This document shows positions 19,001 to 20,339 of a stretch of 20,339 nt of DNA, piece after piece. The notes under the pieces were generated by a model that was not told the DNA's origin, ran no database searches, and saw nothing but the letters and a program-made list of their open reading frames with translations. The translations under genes were made by a program, and so were the position numbers. Where the stretch lies: IMG/VR virus record IMGVR_UViG_3300042566_000975, positions 1 through 20,339 of that record. The stretch is one strand, 5' to 3'. How positions within the stretch are numbered: position 1 is the first letter of the stretch; each line of letters opens with the position of its first letter. The stretch is from a virus.

Positions 19001-20109
19001 AATATTTGATATTAGGTTTGGGAGTTATTGGTCCAGCACAAGTGTTGGCAGTTACTGAATTTACTGAAAGTATTGTGCCCAATGCAATGGCGTTTAGATT
19101 GTTCCAAGACATGCGCGGAGTACAAACCACATTCCGTATTACTGCTTCTACTACAACTACTGTGGCTCAAGAAGTTTCTGCAATTGCAGATACAATCTAT
19201 GTTACAGATGTACTAGCACTCACTGAACCCAATTTAAGTGATGGTATTTTTGGTGTGATCACAATTGACGGTGAGCGTATCCTATATCGTGTGCGAGACA
19301 TTGCCACAAATTCAATTAGTGGTCTACAACGTGGTACTGCTGGTACTGCTGCTGCCACTCACTCGATAGGTGCTGACGTATATGATATGGGCATTGGCAA
19401 TAGACAGGCACAACAGGATCAAAACTACATTGTGAGCGATACCAGCACAGGTGATGGATCTACCACAATATTCTACGCTCCAACTATCAATTTTGATTTA
19501 GCTGATAGTTCTGTTGAAATACACAGTGTTGAAGTTTATGTTGGTGGTAATCGTGCTAGAGTAGGTTATTATGCCGACCAGCTTGTGGTTGGACAAACTT
19601 ATACTATTGCCAGCGTGAGTAACACTGACTGGTATGCAATTGGATTGCCAAGCGATGTGTATCCGGCACCAGGCGTGGTATTTACAGTTACCAATAATGT
19701 TGTTGCCGCTAATAGTTTTAGAACAGGACATACCTACACAATTTTAACTGTAGGCACAACCAATTGGAATTCAATAGGGTTTGTGGGCACTCCCACAGTT
19801 GGTGGCTCTTTTACTAGAAACAGCACAGTGCTAGACAATTATGGCACAGGAACAGCTTCTGGAGTAGTTGGAACAGGCGTTGCTGGCACCAGCTTGGCCA
19901 GCAACTACTATCAAGAAAGTGAATACGATCCACTAGCAATTCAGTTCCTTACTGCTAACGATTTACCACCTCCGGCTGCCGGAGTTGAAGTGGTTATTCT
20001 ACAACGTAGAGGTGTAACTTGGTACGCCCCGGGGACTAGCACACCTAGTGATGGCCAACCCCTGCAACTTACAGACACAGATGCCGCAAGGTTCTTACGT
20101 GGATTATAA
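4096..20109 (+). CDS. Giant 5337-aa modular virion protein in the gp7 position
   Basis: A single frame encodes 5337 residues with no frameshift or stop. The N-terminus (1-165: VDFLPEIFQTDANKQFL, a helix, then DFDTFVNFSQYYWVPNGP) is of a type I recall from large structural proteins that follow gp6 in marine T4-like phages. Scaffold blocks recur between inserts: TPWEMLGF...WW near 1540-1552, FFDFFDPLQGKVLGAA near 3290, and a helical block at 3756-3850. Recognisable modules include cupredoxin-like domains (176-359), CBM5/12-like modules (2035, 4045, 4419), an FG-GAP propeller (2440-3256), and eight copies of a GTGTA-ending repeat. The C-terminus (5296-5337) has QRRGVTWY and AARFLRGL. Composition is Thr/Asn/Ser/Gly-rich with almost no membrane or catalytic signals. 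Position after gene 6 suggests a gp7 equivalent fused to adhesive modules; a tail-fibre role is the alternative. Coding is certain, function inferred. Confidence 0.9.
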   Translation: MARVRSVDFLPEIFQTDANKQFLAATLDQLIQEPKFKKTQGYIGRTVGPGVNPNDKYVIEPDKTRADYQLEPGVISIDPADNSKIIDAITYPGITDSLVYQGSPSTQPSRLYTSDYYSLDPFIDFDTFVNFSQYYWVPNGPDVVTVQSPGVALSQNFIVNRANGVYTFSGLTGNNPTVNLVRGGNYTFQVAQNNKETVNYRVTRTNVTSYNIDNQPNAPITLIRGNTYTFNLFLQGDFPFWIKTTPTTGTGDAYNLGVTRNGATAGTVTFVVPQDAPNTLYYNSQNQSLMRGTISIINAQPGDGPGFWIQTDPGISGENPITPNISSRSVYGVTDNGTDLGTINFNVPQKTAQDFFYNLTSIGSVDLVTDLSFENIDGARLDQFNATYGGIDGITSLDSRTLVFANSLGNPATDYYDIWRITYVDRSATFTGSCLGTTLTVTAVASGTITAGMSMTGGTIPAGTRIVDQLTGTTGGVGTYTISASVSQTSTSIVGVEPYTYLSLSSIQTIFNLEKWVIRYGTEYASTQWYKNQAGFIIEMPVLTAKLDTLYYQDGTDPEIFGTIRLIEQDNSSTIYIEDILGKKNYTSPNGVTFTNGLKVQFLGNVSPASYATGSNAFVCTNTSAGINLITTESTEGMAVGQEIIFTGTAFGGVSAGVTYYVHTVFTSSQFKVSATKSGPALTLTSANGTMTAVASQNPQYYVSGVGTAIELLPITNYITPEEYASAEDIDYLTIDRDSPDLNAWSRSNRWFHIDVLNATGAYNDTPVAIDNNQKGKRPIIQFRGGVRLYNMGTDAKQPVNIIDFTETDAFSNVEGSTGYSTNGYTFVDGSRVVFAADEDLAVRSKIYVVNFVLPDTVVLTNATDLQFGLTYTIVSLGNTNWNTVAGTTGQTYAVGDSIRVEVVGTGTGTANFSQPIINLVQAPDGEIFTDQNTVCLSGTQVGITYWYDGVNWLEAQQKTAIQQAPLFDIFDADGISLGNRITYPSSTFVGTKLFSYATGSATTDPVLKLALKYLSLTNVGDIVFDNNLYSDTFVYVINNVSTTAPISSGFVYEYASRTAYERLIGWQTAPVPTLMPQQFKFVYNLQPLQLDVAAQSNTVTIVPSVKVFVGSIFQDPGTYTVATTANTTTITFNTVHAVGDVIEVEVLSDQVSQVAFYQVPLNLNNNPLNANSPSFTLGTLRTHYNSICQNLTTLRGTINGANNTRDLGNIIPYGQVILQQSSPLTLAGYFMRSQQYNIFGALEYNSREYQKYKNQLLEAVTRQTIQYETASQVLDLVIAELTLGRTSSNPFYWSDMLPASAVFTTTTYTVSYTTSQVFDTVQVYNYTSANYLGMNVYLNNEILTRDLEYTVATDGPRIDILVNLNIGDTVVIQEYSATYGTYVPNTPSKMGLYPAWRPAVIPVKTSAGEQLVILGHDGSQTPIFGDIRDEVLLEFETRIYNNIKLDDNPVPLDVVDVLPGQFRNTGYSSAEINTILETSFLTYVGWNKLDYTAQNYSVGNPFSYNYSSSTNKLNGDNLLGAWRGIYRYFYDAQQPELTPWEMLGFTVQPDWWEITYGPAPYTSDNMNLWDDLELGLVRDPVGAYTLPAYARPGLTSVLPTDTAGELLAPLQSVVAGYSPQSFQKSWTPGDGGPVEASWWNSSDYPFAAMRLLALTRPAKFFALFADRDLYKYSIEFDQYLYNERYRLDANGVQVYGDGTSKASYINWIVDYNRITGTNSTVALEKNLQNLDVRLCYRMASFSDKQYLKIYTEKSSPNSTNSSLQIPPESYQLLVYKNQPFDRLIYSSVVIQVVDGGYAVFGYGTARPFFNTFTSIPVGQFQTYSVAGKTIQVPANYTTNITQIPYGFVFTTESAVANFLLSYGKFLESQGFEFNNQINGYLMTWSQMVYEFMYWSQQGWGDGSLINLNPLATGLSVSKAQAVVDTITSQTAEHVILDQNRRDFPVRDLNIVRVDNNFSIQPLNNQSISFIDMRYTSFESMIVLDNASLFGDLIFEPVTGARQSRLYIAGTTTTEWDGSVNAQGFILNQNNIPAWTGLKTYAKGEIVTYKGAYWSAATIVQPSTKFNYNDWNQSDYTFIEQGLLANLANKADQLSNSYDINSANLIADNDLLSYGLIGFRPRQYMAALNLDDVSQLNIYREFLGTKGTKNSVDLFGQAKFNKEVADYKIYENWAIQRGVYGANANRSFFDLRLNRAVLSSDPSLVQVIVPNESSTADQQILLGDVWKSSFPLTTPALLPTTNTLPTDIALPSAGYVNIDDADITVFNLDDPTSLNANINSIIVGTSIWVAKVNDYDWNIYRAEAIPGQIQHVCDNLNGTSRVIFSGQHGLRTGDRLIIRFFDTEVNGVYTVLSVPNITTVNILLDLVGDRTVVDGTGIGFTLKTMRVAQASDVLNLPYAQQFLPGAKVWVDDNGDGLWEVLQKQNPFTDRLILAPVILDASEQYGASVAQAIDRAALFVGSPRYGFGTGTAKGGVYLYVKNFSDQYVPISPIFGQDTVLTLDTIGLRGYGNAVDAGSRTFAIAGASASLGPVPAGSPVNNGYAVVLWRDPTAGENNSSPWVQSQLLTLPGTTTTTTPGAGEFGYSVAMSLDERWLYVGAPGLNTVYAYGQVQWQNQFLQYAASGTSNTVNIASNIQIDQPGQIIVTKNTVVLVLNTDYTVTITPTATTVTFTSMPAADDIIYIGRNFFKSFTASGATYSLLPYLFTVNNIYSFSVTVNTVLQRPNIDYTYSAGTLTFYNVPAPGADINVTSQFYYELAGTITPTVGVVAGARFGTSVQCSTDGRQVIIGCSNATVNTLVEAGSVYVVDRNVQKFIRQDDSSNTYTVLGTVTAPVSVLVNNEFLTNQTDSIFGANNTFSVSGNNITINKDLYVGDVIEIEINQFVQQQLITENTVAEFTNFGQSLDLCPYNCSLYVGAPQDSSIVWKGGVVERSVNQARSYGTITATLAPTSLTAGQTLRVNNVDIAVPASPNNTVAGLAAAINGGEAGTNTGAPNATAVVSTDGYLTIFVTNTDAALLGNKLQLAPGSVGTVFSALGFNTFVYTQTIASPRPIEFGQFGYSVAVNDTALNLVVGSPKATLYSPMVFDYNTTTEKADTTFDGNSTSFFSSVVMVLNTATAGSFVIGQQYTIVSVGTTDFTAIGAISNSVGVRFTATGAGSGTGTASYYFTRSLVQSGAVYTYDYLPSNSLSVTNPGKFIFGQQVETNAVTYLDQFGYAVSYNSGVLVATAPNEDFEDSTLSNYGAAYVFENPTRRLAWEPIAIQQPVVDIRLLTSVYMYDRISSAKSQFFDFFDPLQGKVLGAAQENIDYIGAIDPAAYNVGPVNNQGDTWTIVHLGEVWWDISTVRFINPNQDDPTYASRRWGQVFPGSRVDVYQWISSSVPPANYTGVGTPYSTTSYVVSSRLNQSGTFVTEYYFWVRGITETASQLGKTLSVATVASYIQAPKASGISYIAPINSSTIAIYNGLDYIVAFDSILSVEFDQSLTEANVHTEYELIAQGQADAFLSDNLYRKLQDSFCGVDTFGNKVPDPNLNYAQRYGVQFRPRQSMFVDRFLALKNYIRRANDVFALYPITEIRTFTLLNSAEPEPTVASGEWNLRVANLEILGFQNIYAVPLGYKYLVVTNSLNRGLWTINEVQATVADPSVRELVLSRVQNYDTRQYWSYINWYKPGYNSSSTVVAEVPNYATLTTLTVAIGSSVKVTANAQGKFEIYLRTDTGWDRVALEDGTIEISAEIYDYALGRFGFDVEVFDAQYFDQEPVIETRKIIQAINEELFVDELKIERNKSLTLMFNFILSELLAPEWLIKTSLIDVQHKVRDLVPYQNYIRDNQDFVSEYIQEVKPYHVQVREFNLTYDGADDYSGSLTDFDLPAYYNTDLTIPQFVSPILLPYQHATAQAFNTLSDTPSNSTLWSEWPYSQWFGNYLLEVGSITVTNQGTGYTIAPTILIVPADGDTGSGAEATAVLNSLGNIVSITVDKPGSGYRVTPTVVFDGGNGTGAAAYPVMIGLGNGVNLSTAQSEFYNLVRSFKTVIKYDRYQYQTSVLTWSTDGYYENGTLVRYDNRVWQANSADGSSAVVGPDFNLEDWTLIDAATLSGINRTMGFYVPGVNELGLDLNLLVDGTSYPGVQVWGDYFLGSAPVSPTLVCTATNATTNQITCTQTVRLSINDPIRFYGNVFGGIVAGAVYYVNAIIDPTHFTIALAPDGLAVNLTTASGTMIADVPEPIDALYASSFTDIYLGLRPTDINVDGGEFIGPYEGHAPEELVNGSEYDTLDFRVYTRPGADWTGRGHGFDIGSFNYEYQGTALDWSNLIQNPVNIEVSNVTTDTDLAPDVDYVVDWENQTVTAIAGAGITNGDIINIAAYEMGGGNQLFRGNYTGPEAGNSVIIPVDASEIYQLVLFANGQNISGATWTPYINSVPWDYQNTYARKTVVNNSGSYYRALQLVPPGILLDNVLYWDEFTPTTESLVALPATYGAGDGISLTAIGISTVAAGKFVIDRTYTIATVGTTNFVAIGAASNTVGTVFVATGNGSGTGTATTNYSWSTATTQYHTTTESDVLTNSIDLENSMQGTNVANIVVTVNGKRLQPPQGIEWTGDGTSSSFGLPQRGVYPQSAIIPNTDIQVWVDNVLQVQNFGAVVGDYYVTNWDGSNTPGRQVVFFTPPADGTEILISVSTIAQYSVVVGTPSRLIIIPQLNIGDQIAITSWNDTSQQDPLTLVFVGPVTTGLSLVEPYDSTVYDPLFVAGTSIGTSTAGTFVIGDTYTILTAGTTDFIAIGAADNNPGTVFVATGVGSGTGTACPITSTYPSGQFIVGNSYTILTAGTTNFVALGAANNNLGTVFVATGSGSFGANGLVSGQSYTIKYVGTTDWTLLGAASSTFNTTFTANATGTGLGTGTAVQGNGTASGTKTVRDASTNNYNDTAGSFDFSLGVSIPDNDFNLGREGLLADRLWVTLDGNRLYAGVDYNVQGQYLILGLGVIGPAQVLAVTEFTESIVPNAMAFRLFQDMRGVQTTFRITASTTTTVAQEVSAIADTIYVTDVLALTEPNLSDGIFGVITIDGERILYRVRDIATNSISGLQRGTAGTAAATHSIGADVYDMGIGNRQAQQDQNYIVSDTSTGDGSTTIFYAPTINFDLADSSVEIHSVEVYVGGNRARVGYYADQLVVGQTYTIASVSNTDWYAIGLPSDVYPAPGVVFTVTNNVVAANSFRTGHTYTILTVGTTNWNSIGFVGTPTVGGSFTRNSTVLDNYGTGTASGVVGTGVAGTSLASNYYQESEYDPLAIQFLTANDLPPPAAGVEVVILQRRGVTWYAPGTSTPSDGQPLQLTDTDAARFLRGL
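4621..5172 (+). other. Nested pair of cupredoxin-like domains (aa 176-359 of the giant protein)
   Basis: The first part (VNLVRGGNYTFQVAQ, from 178) looks like the start of a beta-sandwich whose second half (GFWIQTDPG, from 306, to DFFYNL, 359) appears about 115 residues later. Between them lies a complete second copy: ITLIRGNTYTF (219), FPFWIKTTP, GVTRNGATAGTVTFVVPQ and LYYN...MRGTISII to about 297. The shared pattern is L-x-RG-x-x-YTF, FWI-x-T-x-P, GVT-x-NG-x3-GT-x2-F-x-VPQ and YN. The inner copy resembles cupredoxin-like domains of phages and cyanobacteria, but positions that normally hold copper ligands read S284, Q287 and M290, so it is probably metal-free. Confidence 0.5.
5383..5580 (+). 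other. Module B insert (TLTVTAV / GTGTY type), aa 430-495
   Basis: A 66-residue beta module, GTTLTVTAVASGTITAGM...GTYTISASVSQTSTSI, has the look of a small module widespread in phage fibre and structural proteins. It interrupts the scaffold between ITYVDRSA and EPYTYLSLSSI. No second copy is seen in this window. Its role is unknown; a surface-exposed decoration is likely. Confidence 0.55.
5941..6180 (+). repeat. Module C copy 1 (aa 616-695)
   Basis: An 80-residue module with a GQEIIFTGTAFGG / GVTYYVHTVFTSSQFKVS / LTLTSANGTM pattern. A second copy (aa 4140-4219) shares FGG-x-x-AG-x-x-YYV, the following F-x-(V/I) strand and the LT-x-ASGTM or SANGTM end. Here it separates LGNVSPASY from PQYYVSGVGTAIELLP, which read as one continuous scaffold piece, so it looks inserted. 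Confidence 0.6.
6691..6828 (+). repeat. Module A copy 1 (aa 866-911)
   Basis: The most diverged of eight copies of a module with the pattern YTI-x3-G-(T/N)T-(D/N)-(F/W), a middle loop, and a GTGTA end. This copy reads LTYTIVSLGNTNW then VVGTGTGTANF. It lies between FVLPDTVVLTN and PIINLVQAPDGEIF, apparently a scaffold position with no other module nearby. Confidence 0.6.
10198..10320 (+). other. CBM5/12-like putative carbohydrate-binding module 1 (aa 2035-2075)
   Basis: WTGLKTYAKGEIVTYKGAYW, then a loop with P, then a second Trp at 2071, follows the CBM5/12 (chitin-binding type 3) pattern Y-x2-G-x-x-V-x-Y-x-G-x-x-Y/W-x-A-x(n)-P-x(n)-W. In that family exposed aromatic residues stack on sugar rings. 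Binding here is inferred. Confidence 0.5.
11326..11352 (+). other. Calcium-loop-like DxNxDGxxE motif (aa 2411-2419)
   Basis: Residues 2411-2419 read DDNGDGLWE, with Asp/Asn/Asp/Glu at positions 1, 3, 5 and 9 as in dockerin or EF-hand-type calcium loops. It stands about 25 residues before the first propeller blade and could order the linker into the propeller. Metal binding is inferred. Confidence 0.4.
11953..12357 (+). repeat. Two adjacent module F copies in the blade 3-4 loop
   Basis: Two copies of a beta module with the pattern V-x-VN-x-V-L-x-x-(N/D)-DYT-x(n)-(V/L)-TF-x(n)-A-x-(D/G)-D/A-I sit one after the other: one holds VLNTDYTVTI...VTFTSMPAADDIIYI, the next VLQRPNIDYTYSAGTLTFYN. Related segments occur near aa 1100-1155 and in the C-terminal quarter. 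They lie entirely between propeller blades 3 and 4. Confidence 0.5.
12550..12756 (+). repeat. Module F-like insert in the blade 4-5 loop
   Basis: The segment with VSVLVNNEFLTN, FSVSGNNITINKDL and GDVIEIEINQ matches the general module F pattern (name-like loop, beta hairpin, GD-x-I-x-I end). It fills the gap between propeller blades 4 and 5. It is diverged, so assignment is moderate. Confidence 0.4.
12916..13215 (+). other. Module E: flagellin-hook-like insert in the blade 5-6 loop (aa 2941-3040)
   Basis: About 100 residues with LTAGQTLRVNNVDIAVP, then TVAGLAAAINGG, TAVVSTDGYLTIF and a GTVFSALGF end. This order (a 'beta pair, AAIN helix, strand' fold) resembles hook-like domains found in flagellin and in many phage structural proteins. 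It has a visibly more GC-rich stretch at 13028-13052 than its surroundings. It is an inserted domain, not a flagellin gene. Confidence 0.5.
13028..13052 (+). other. GC-only inverted repeat inside the giant gene
   Basis: GCCGCCG (13030-13036) and CGGCGGC (13044-13050) form a perfect 7-pair stem around a 7-base loop, extended by one T-G and one T-A pair. It falls within codons for AAAINGG and no T-tract follows, so it is not an intrinsic terminator. It may simply reflect codon choice in module E. Confidence 0.55.
13450..13587 (+). repeat. Module A copy 2 in the blade 6-7 loop (aa 3119-3164)
   Basis: AGSFVIGQQYTIVSVGTTDF, then AIGA, FTATGAGSGTGTA: a full, well-conserved copy of the module A pattern. 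It lies between propeller blades 6 and 7, showing that the same module can occupy a propeller loop as well as the linear C-terminal array. Confidence 0.75.
15883..16107 (+). repeat. Module D: two tandem GSGYxxxPT units (aa 3930-4004)
   Basis: Two units of about 43 residues follow each other: ITVTNQGTGYTIAPTILI and ITVDKPGSGYRVTPTVVF, each leading to a G-rich loop with A-rich strand. The period is 129 bases (15883 to 16012). The pattern is common in phage and bacterial surface proteins. Function is unknown. Confidence 0.65.
16228..16362 (+). other. CBM5/12-like putative carbohydrate-binding module 2 (aa 4045-4089)
   Basis: WSTDGYYENGTLVRYDNRVW then QANSADGSS...P and DWTLID reproduce the same aromatic and Gly spacing as the copy at aa 2035. 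Both the leading Trp (4045) and the closing Trp (4085) are present. Sugar binding is inferred from family pattern. Confidence 0.5.
16513..16752 (+). repeat. Module C copy 2 (aa 4140-4219)
   Basis: Second copy of the module at aa 616-695, with the same 80-residue length: FGGIVAGAVYYVNAIIDPTHF then NLTTASGTMIA. The two copies are far diverged, so they were not produced by a recent local duplication. It follows the TYPGVQVWGDYFLG block of a different scaffold region from copy 1. Confidence 0.6.
17350..17472 (+). other. CBM5/12-like putative carbohydrate-binding module 3 (aa 4419-4459)
   Basis: WDYQNTYARKTVVNNSGSYY then RALQLVPPG and YWDEF has the leading Trp, the Y-x-A/R strand, the Pro in the loop and the closing Trp of the pattern. 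It lacks the Gly before the first strand seen in the other two copies, so it is the weakest of the three. Confidence 0.4.
17563..17703 (+). repeat. Module A copy 3 (aa 4490-4536)
   Basis: AAGKFVIDRTYTIATVGTTN, AIGAASNTVGTVFVATGNG and SGTGTA give a full match. The 15-base end GGAACAGGAACTGCT (17689-17703) recurs exactly at the end of copy 6. Confidence 0.8.
18346..18783 (+). repeat. Tandem array of module A copies 4, 5 and 6 (aa 4751-4896)
   Basis: Copy 4 spans 18346-18486, copy 5 18511-18633 and copy 6 18640-18783. Copies 4 and 5 each have FVIGDTYTI- or FIVGNSYTI-type starts and GTVFVATG; copy 5 ends in SGSFG and lacks the GTGTA end. Copy 6 is more diverged (YTIKYVGTTDW...GTGTA). Copies 4 and 5 share two exact DNA stretches, 23 bases (18376 and 18538) and 24 bases (18438 and 18600), both 162 bases apart, showing a fairly recent duplication. 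Confidence 0.8.
19168..19392 (+). other. Module G: 'TIDGERI...RGTAGT...GADVYD' domain (aa 5025-5099)
   Basis: VITIDGERILYRVRDI followed by LQRGTAGTAAATHSIGADVY is a pattern I recall from large fibre-like proteins of T4-like marine phages. It occurs once here, just before the last tandem module A pair. Its function is not known to me. Confidence 0.45.
19573..19857 (+). repeat. Tandem pair of module A copies 7 and 8 (aa 5160-5254)
   Basis: Copy 7 (19573-19704) reads LVVGQTYTIASVSNTDWYAI and lacks the GTGTA end; copy 8 (19705-19857) reads FRTGHTYTILTVGTTNWNSI and ends YGTGTA. They abut without a linker, as copies 5 and 6 do. Both use Trp instead of Phe after the TTD/TTN motif, as do copies 1 and 6. 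Confidence 0.7.
19981..20106 (+). other. C-terminal cap of the giant protein (aa 5296-5337)
   Basis: The final 42 residues hold VEVVILQRRGVTWYAPG, then LQLTDTDAARFLRGL at the very end. I recall this type of ending (Q/RRG-x-TWY ... AARFLRG) from large phage structural and fibre-like proteins. That it is intact argues the 16-kb gene is complete, not truncated. Confidence 0.55.
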
Positions 20110-20112
20110 CAA

Positions 20113-20120
20113 GGTAAATA
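20113..20120 (+). promoter_or_regulatory. Weak late-promoter-like motif GGTAAATA after the giant gene
   Basis: GGTAAATA keeps the TAAATA core of the two CATAAATA motifs and sits in the 18-base gap between the giant gene and the next start. By T4 spacing, transcription would begin near 20126, two bases before ATG 20128. A GTAAATA also occurs by chance inside gene 6 (3011), so support is weak. Confidence 0.3.
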
Positions 20121-20127
20121 AAAGATC

Positions 20128-20286
20128 ATGTCAACTACTATGCCAACCCAGCCAGTAACTGCAAACCCTGAGCAAAAGCAGCCTCAGCCCAAGCGTCCTA
20201 ACGAGCAAGGATCTTTTTCCGTTGAAGCTCATGTGCGTATTTTTGATCCAAAAACACGCGAAGTTTATGTGGAGAAACGAGCATGA
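20128..20286 (+). CDS. Small 52-aa protein, probable minor virion component
   Basis: The 52-residue product starts MSTTMPTQPV, continues with a Pro/Gln/Lys-rich, probably unstructured stretch to about 27, and ends in a compact motif VRIFDPKTREVYVEKRA (36-52). No Shine-Dalgarno sequence stands at normal distance: the only candidate, AAGG (20111-20114), is 13 bases away. An internal ATG at 20140 is also possible but no better served. The next gene begins inside its stop codon and its product starts with a related F/Y-DP strand, so the two may be partners or paralogues. Placement after the giant gene suggests a tail or baseplate role. I do not recognise a named family. Confidence 0.7.
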   Translation: MSTTMPTQPVTANPEQKQPQPKRPNEQGSFSVEAHVRIFDPKTREVYVEKRA

Positions 20287-20339
20287 TTATCACTCCAGGA
20301 TTGGCTCAAATTCAAGGTTTTGTAAAAGTCTACGATCCC
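20283..20339 (+). CDS. N-terminal 19 residues of a following gene (3' truncated)
   Basis: ATG 20283 overlaps the previous stop (ATGA, 4 bases) and is preceded by GGAG (20271-20274) with an 8-base spacer, a strong start. The visible residues are MIITPGLAQIQGFVKVYDP, running to the window edge. The strand FVKVYDP resembles VRIFDP of the gene before. Too little is visible to name it; a structural protein is likely from context. Confidence 0.75.
   Translation, partial: MIITPGLAQIQGFVKVYDP

Noticed and set aside
18346-19857. Repeat clusters as a CRISPR array or diversity-generating retroelement
   Set aside because: The repeats are in frame, encode a conserved protein module, lack identical spacers-and-repeats layout, and no reverse transcriptase or template repeat is in the window.

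Overview
The window is a block of virion structural genes, all on the + strand, from a tailed phage with a T4-like contractile tail. Two baseplate wedge proteins, gp25 and gp6, are recognisable and stand in the usual T4-like order. Sequence style (moderately AT-rich, TAAATA-type late promoter motifs, a very large Thr/Asn/Ser-rich beta protein after gp6) fits the marine or freshwater relatives of T4 such as cyanophage- or pelagiphage-like myoviruses. The host cannot be read from this window.

Layout: 1-210 is the C-terminal end of an unassigned gene. 219-593 is gene 25. 594-649 is a short leader with a late-promoter-like CATAAATA. 650-4096 is an enlarged gene 6 (1148 aa). 4096-20109 is one uninterrupted gene for a 5337-residue protein, 79 percent of the window, whose start codon overlaps the gene 6 stop by one base. 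20128-20286 is a 52-aa protein, and 20283 to the window end is the start of a further gene overlapping it by 4 bases. No RNA genes, CRISPR arrays, insertion sequences or convincing terminators were seen, and no intergenic stretch exceeds 60 bases.

The giant protein is the centre of interest. It sits where T4 has gene 7, the wedge protein that binds gp6. It reads as a conserved scaffold peppered with small, reusable beta modules. In order these include: a cupredoxin-like domain apparently inserted inside its own paralogue; single inserts of three other module types; three CBM5/12-like putative sugar-binding modules; a seven-bladed FG-GAP (integrin-like) propeller with extra domains in its inter-blade loops; a gp6/gp7-context helical scaffold; and a C-terminal quarter rich in tandem repeats. 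One module type (here 'module A', about 46-51 aa, ending in GTGTA) occurs eight times, including a tandem group with a 162-base period that is still alike at the DNA level.

Together the genes would build the baseplate wedge (gp25 and gp6) and a very large wedge-attached or fibre-like structure that probably contacts the host surface. The last point is inference from architecture. Domain names come from motif recognition by eye; no profile search or structure prediction was run.
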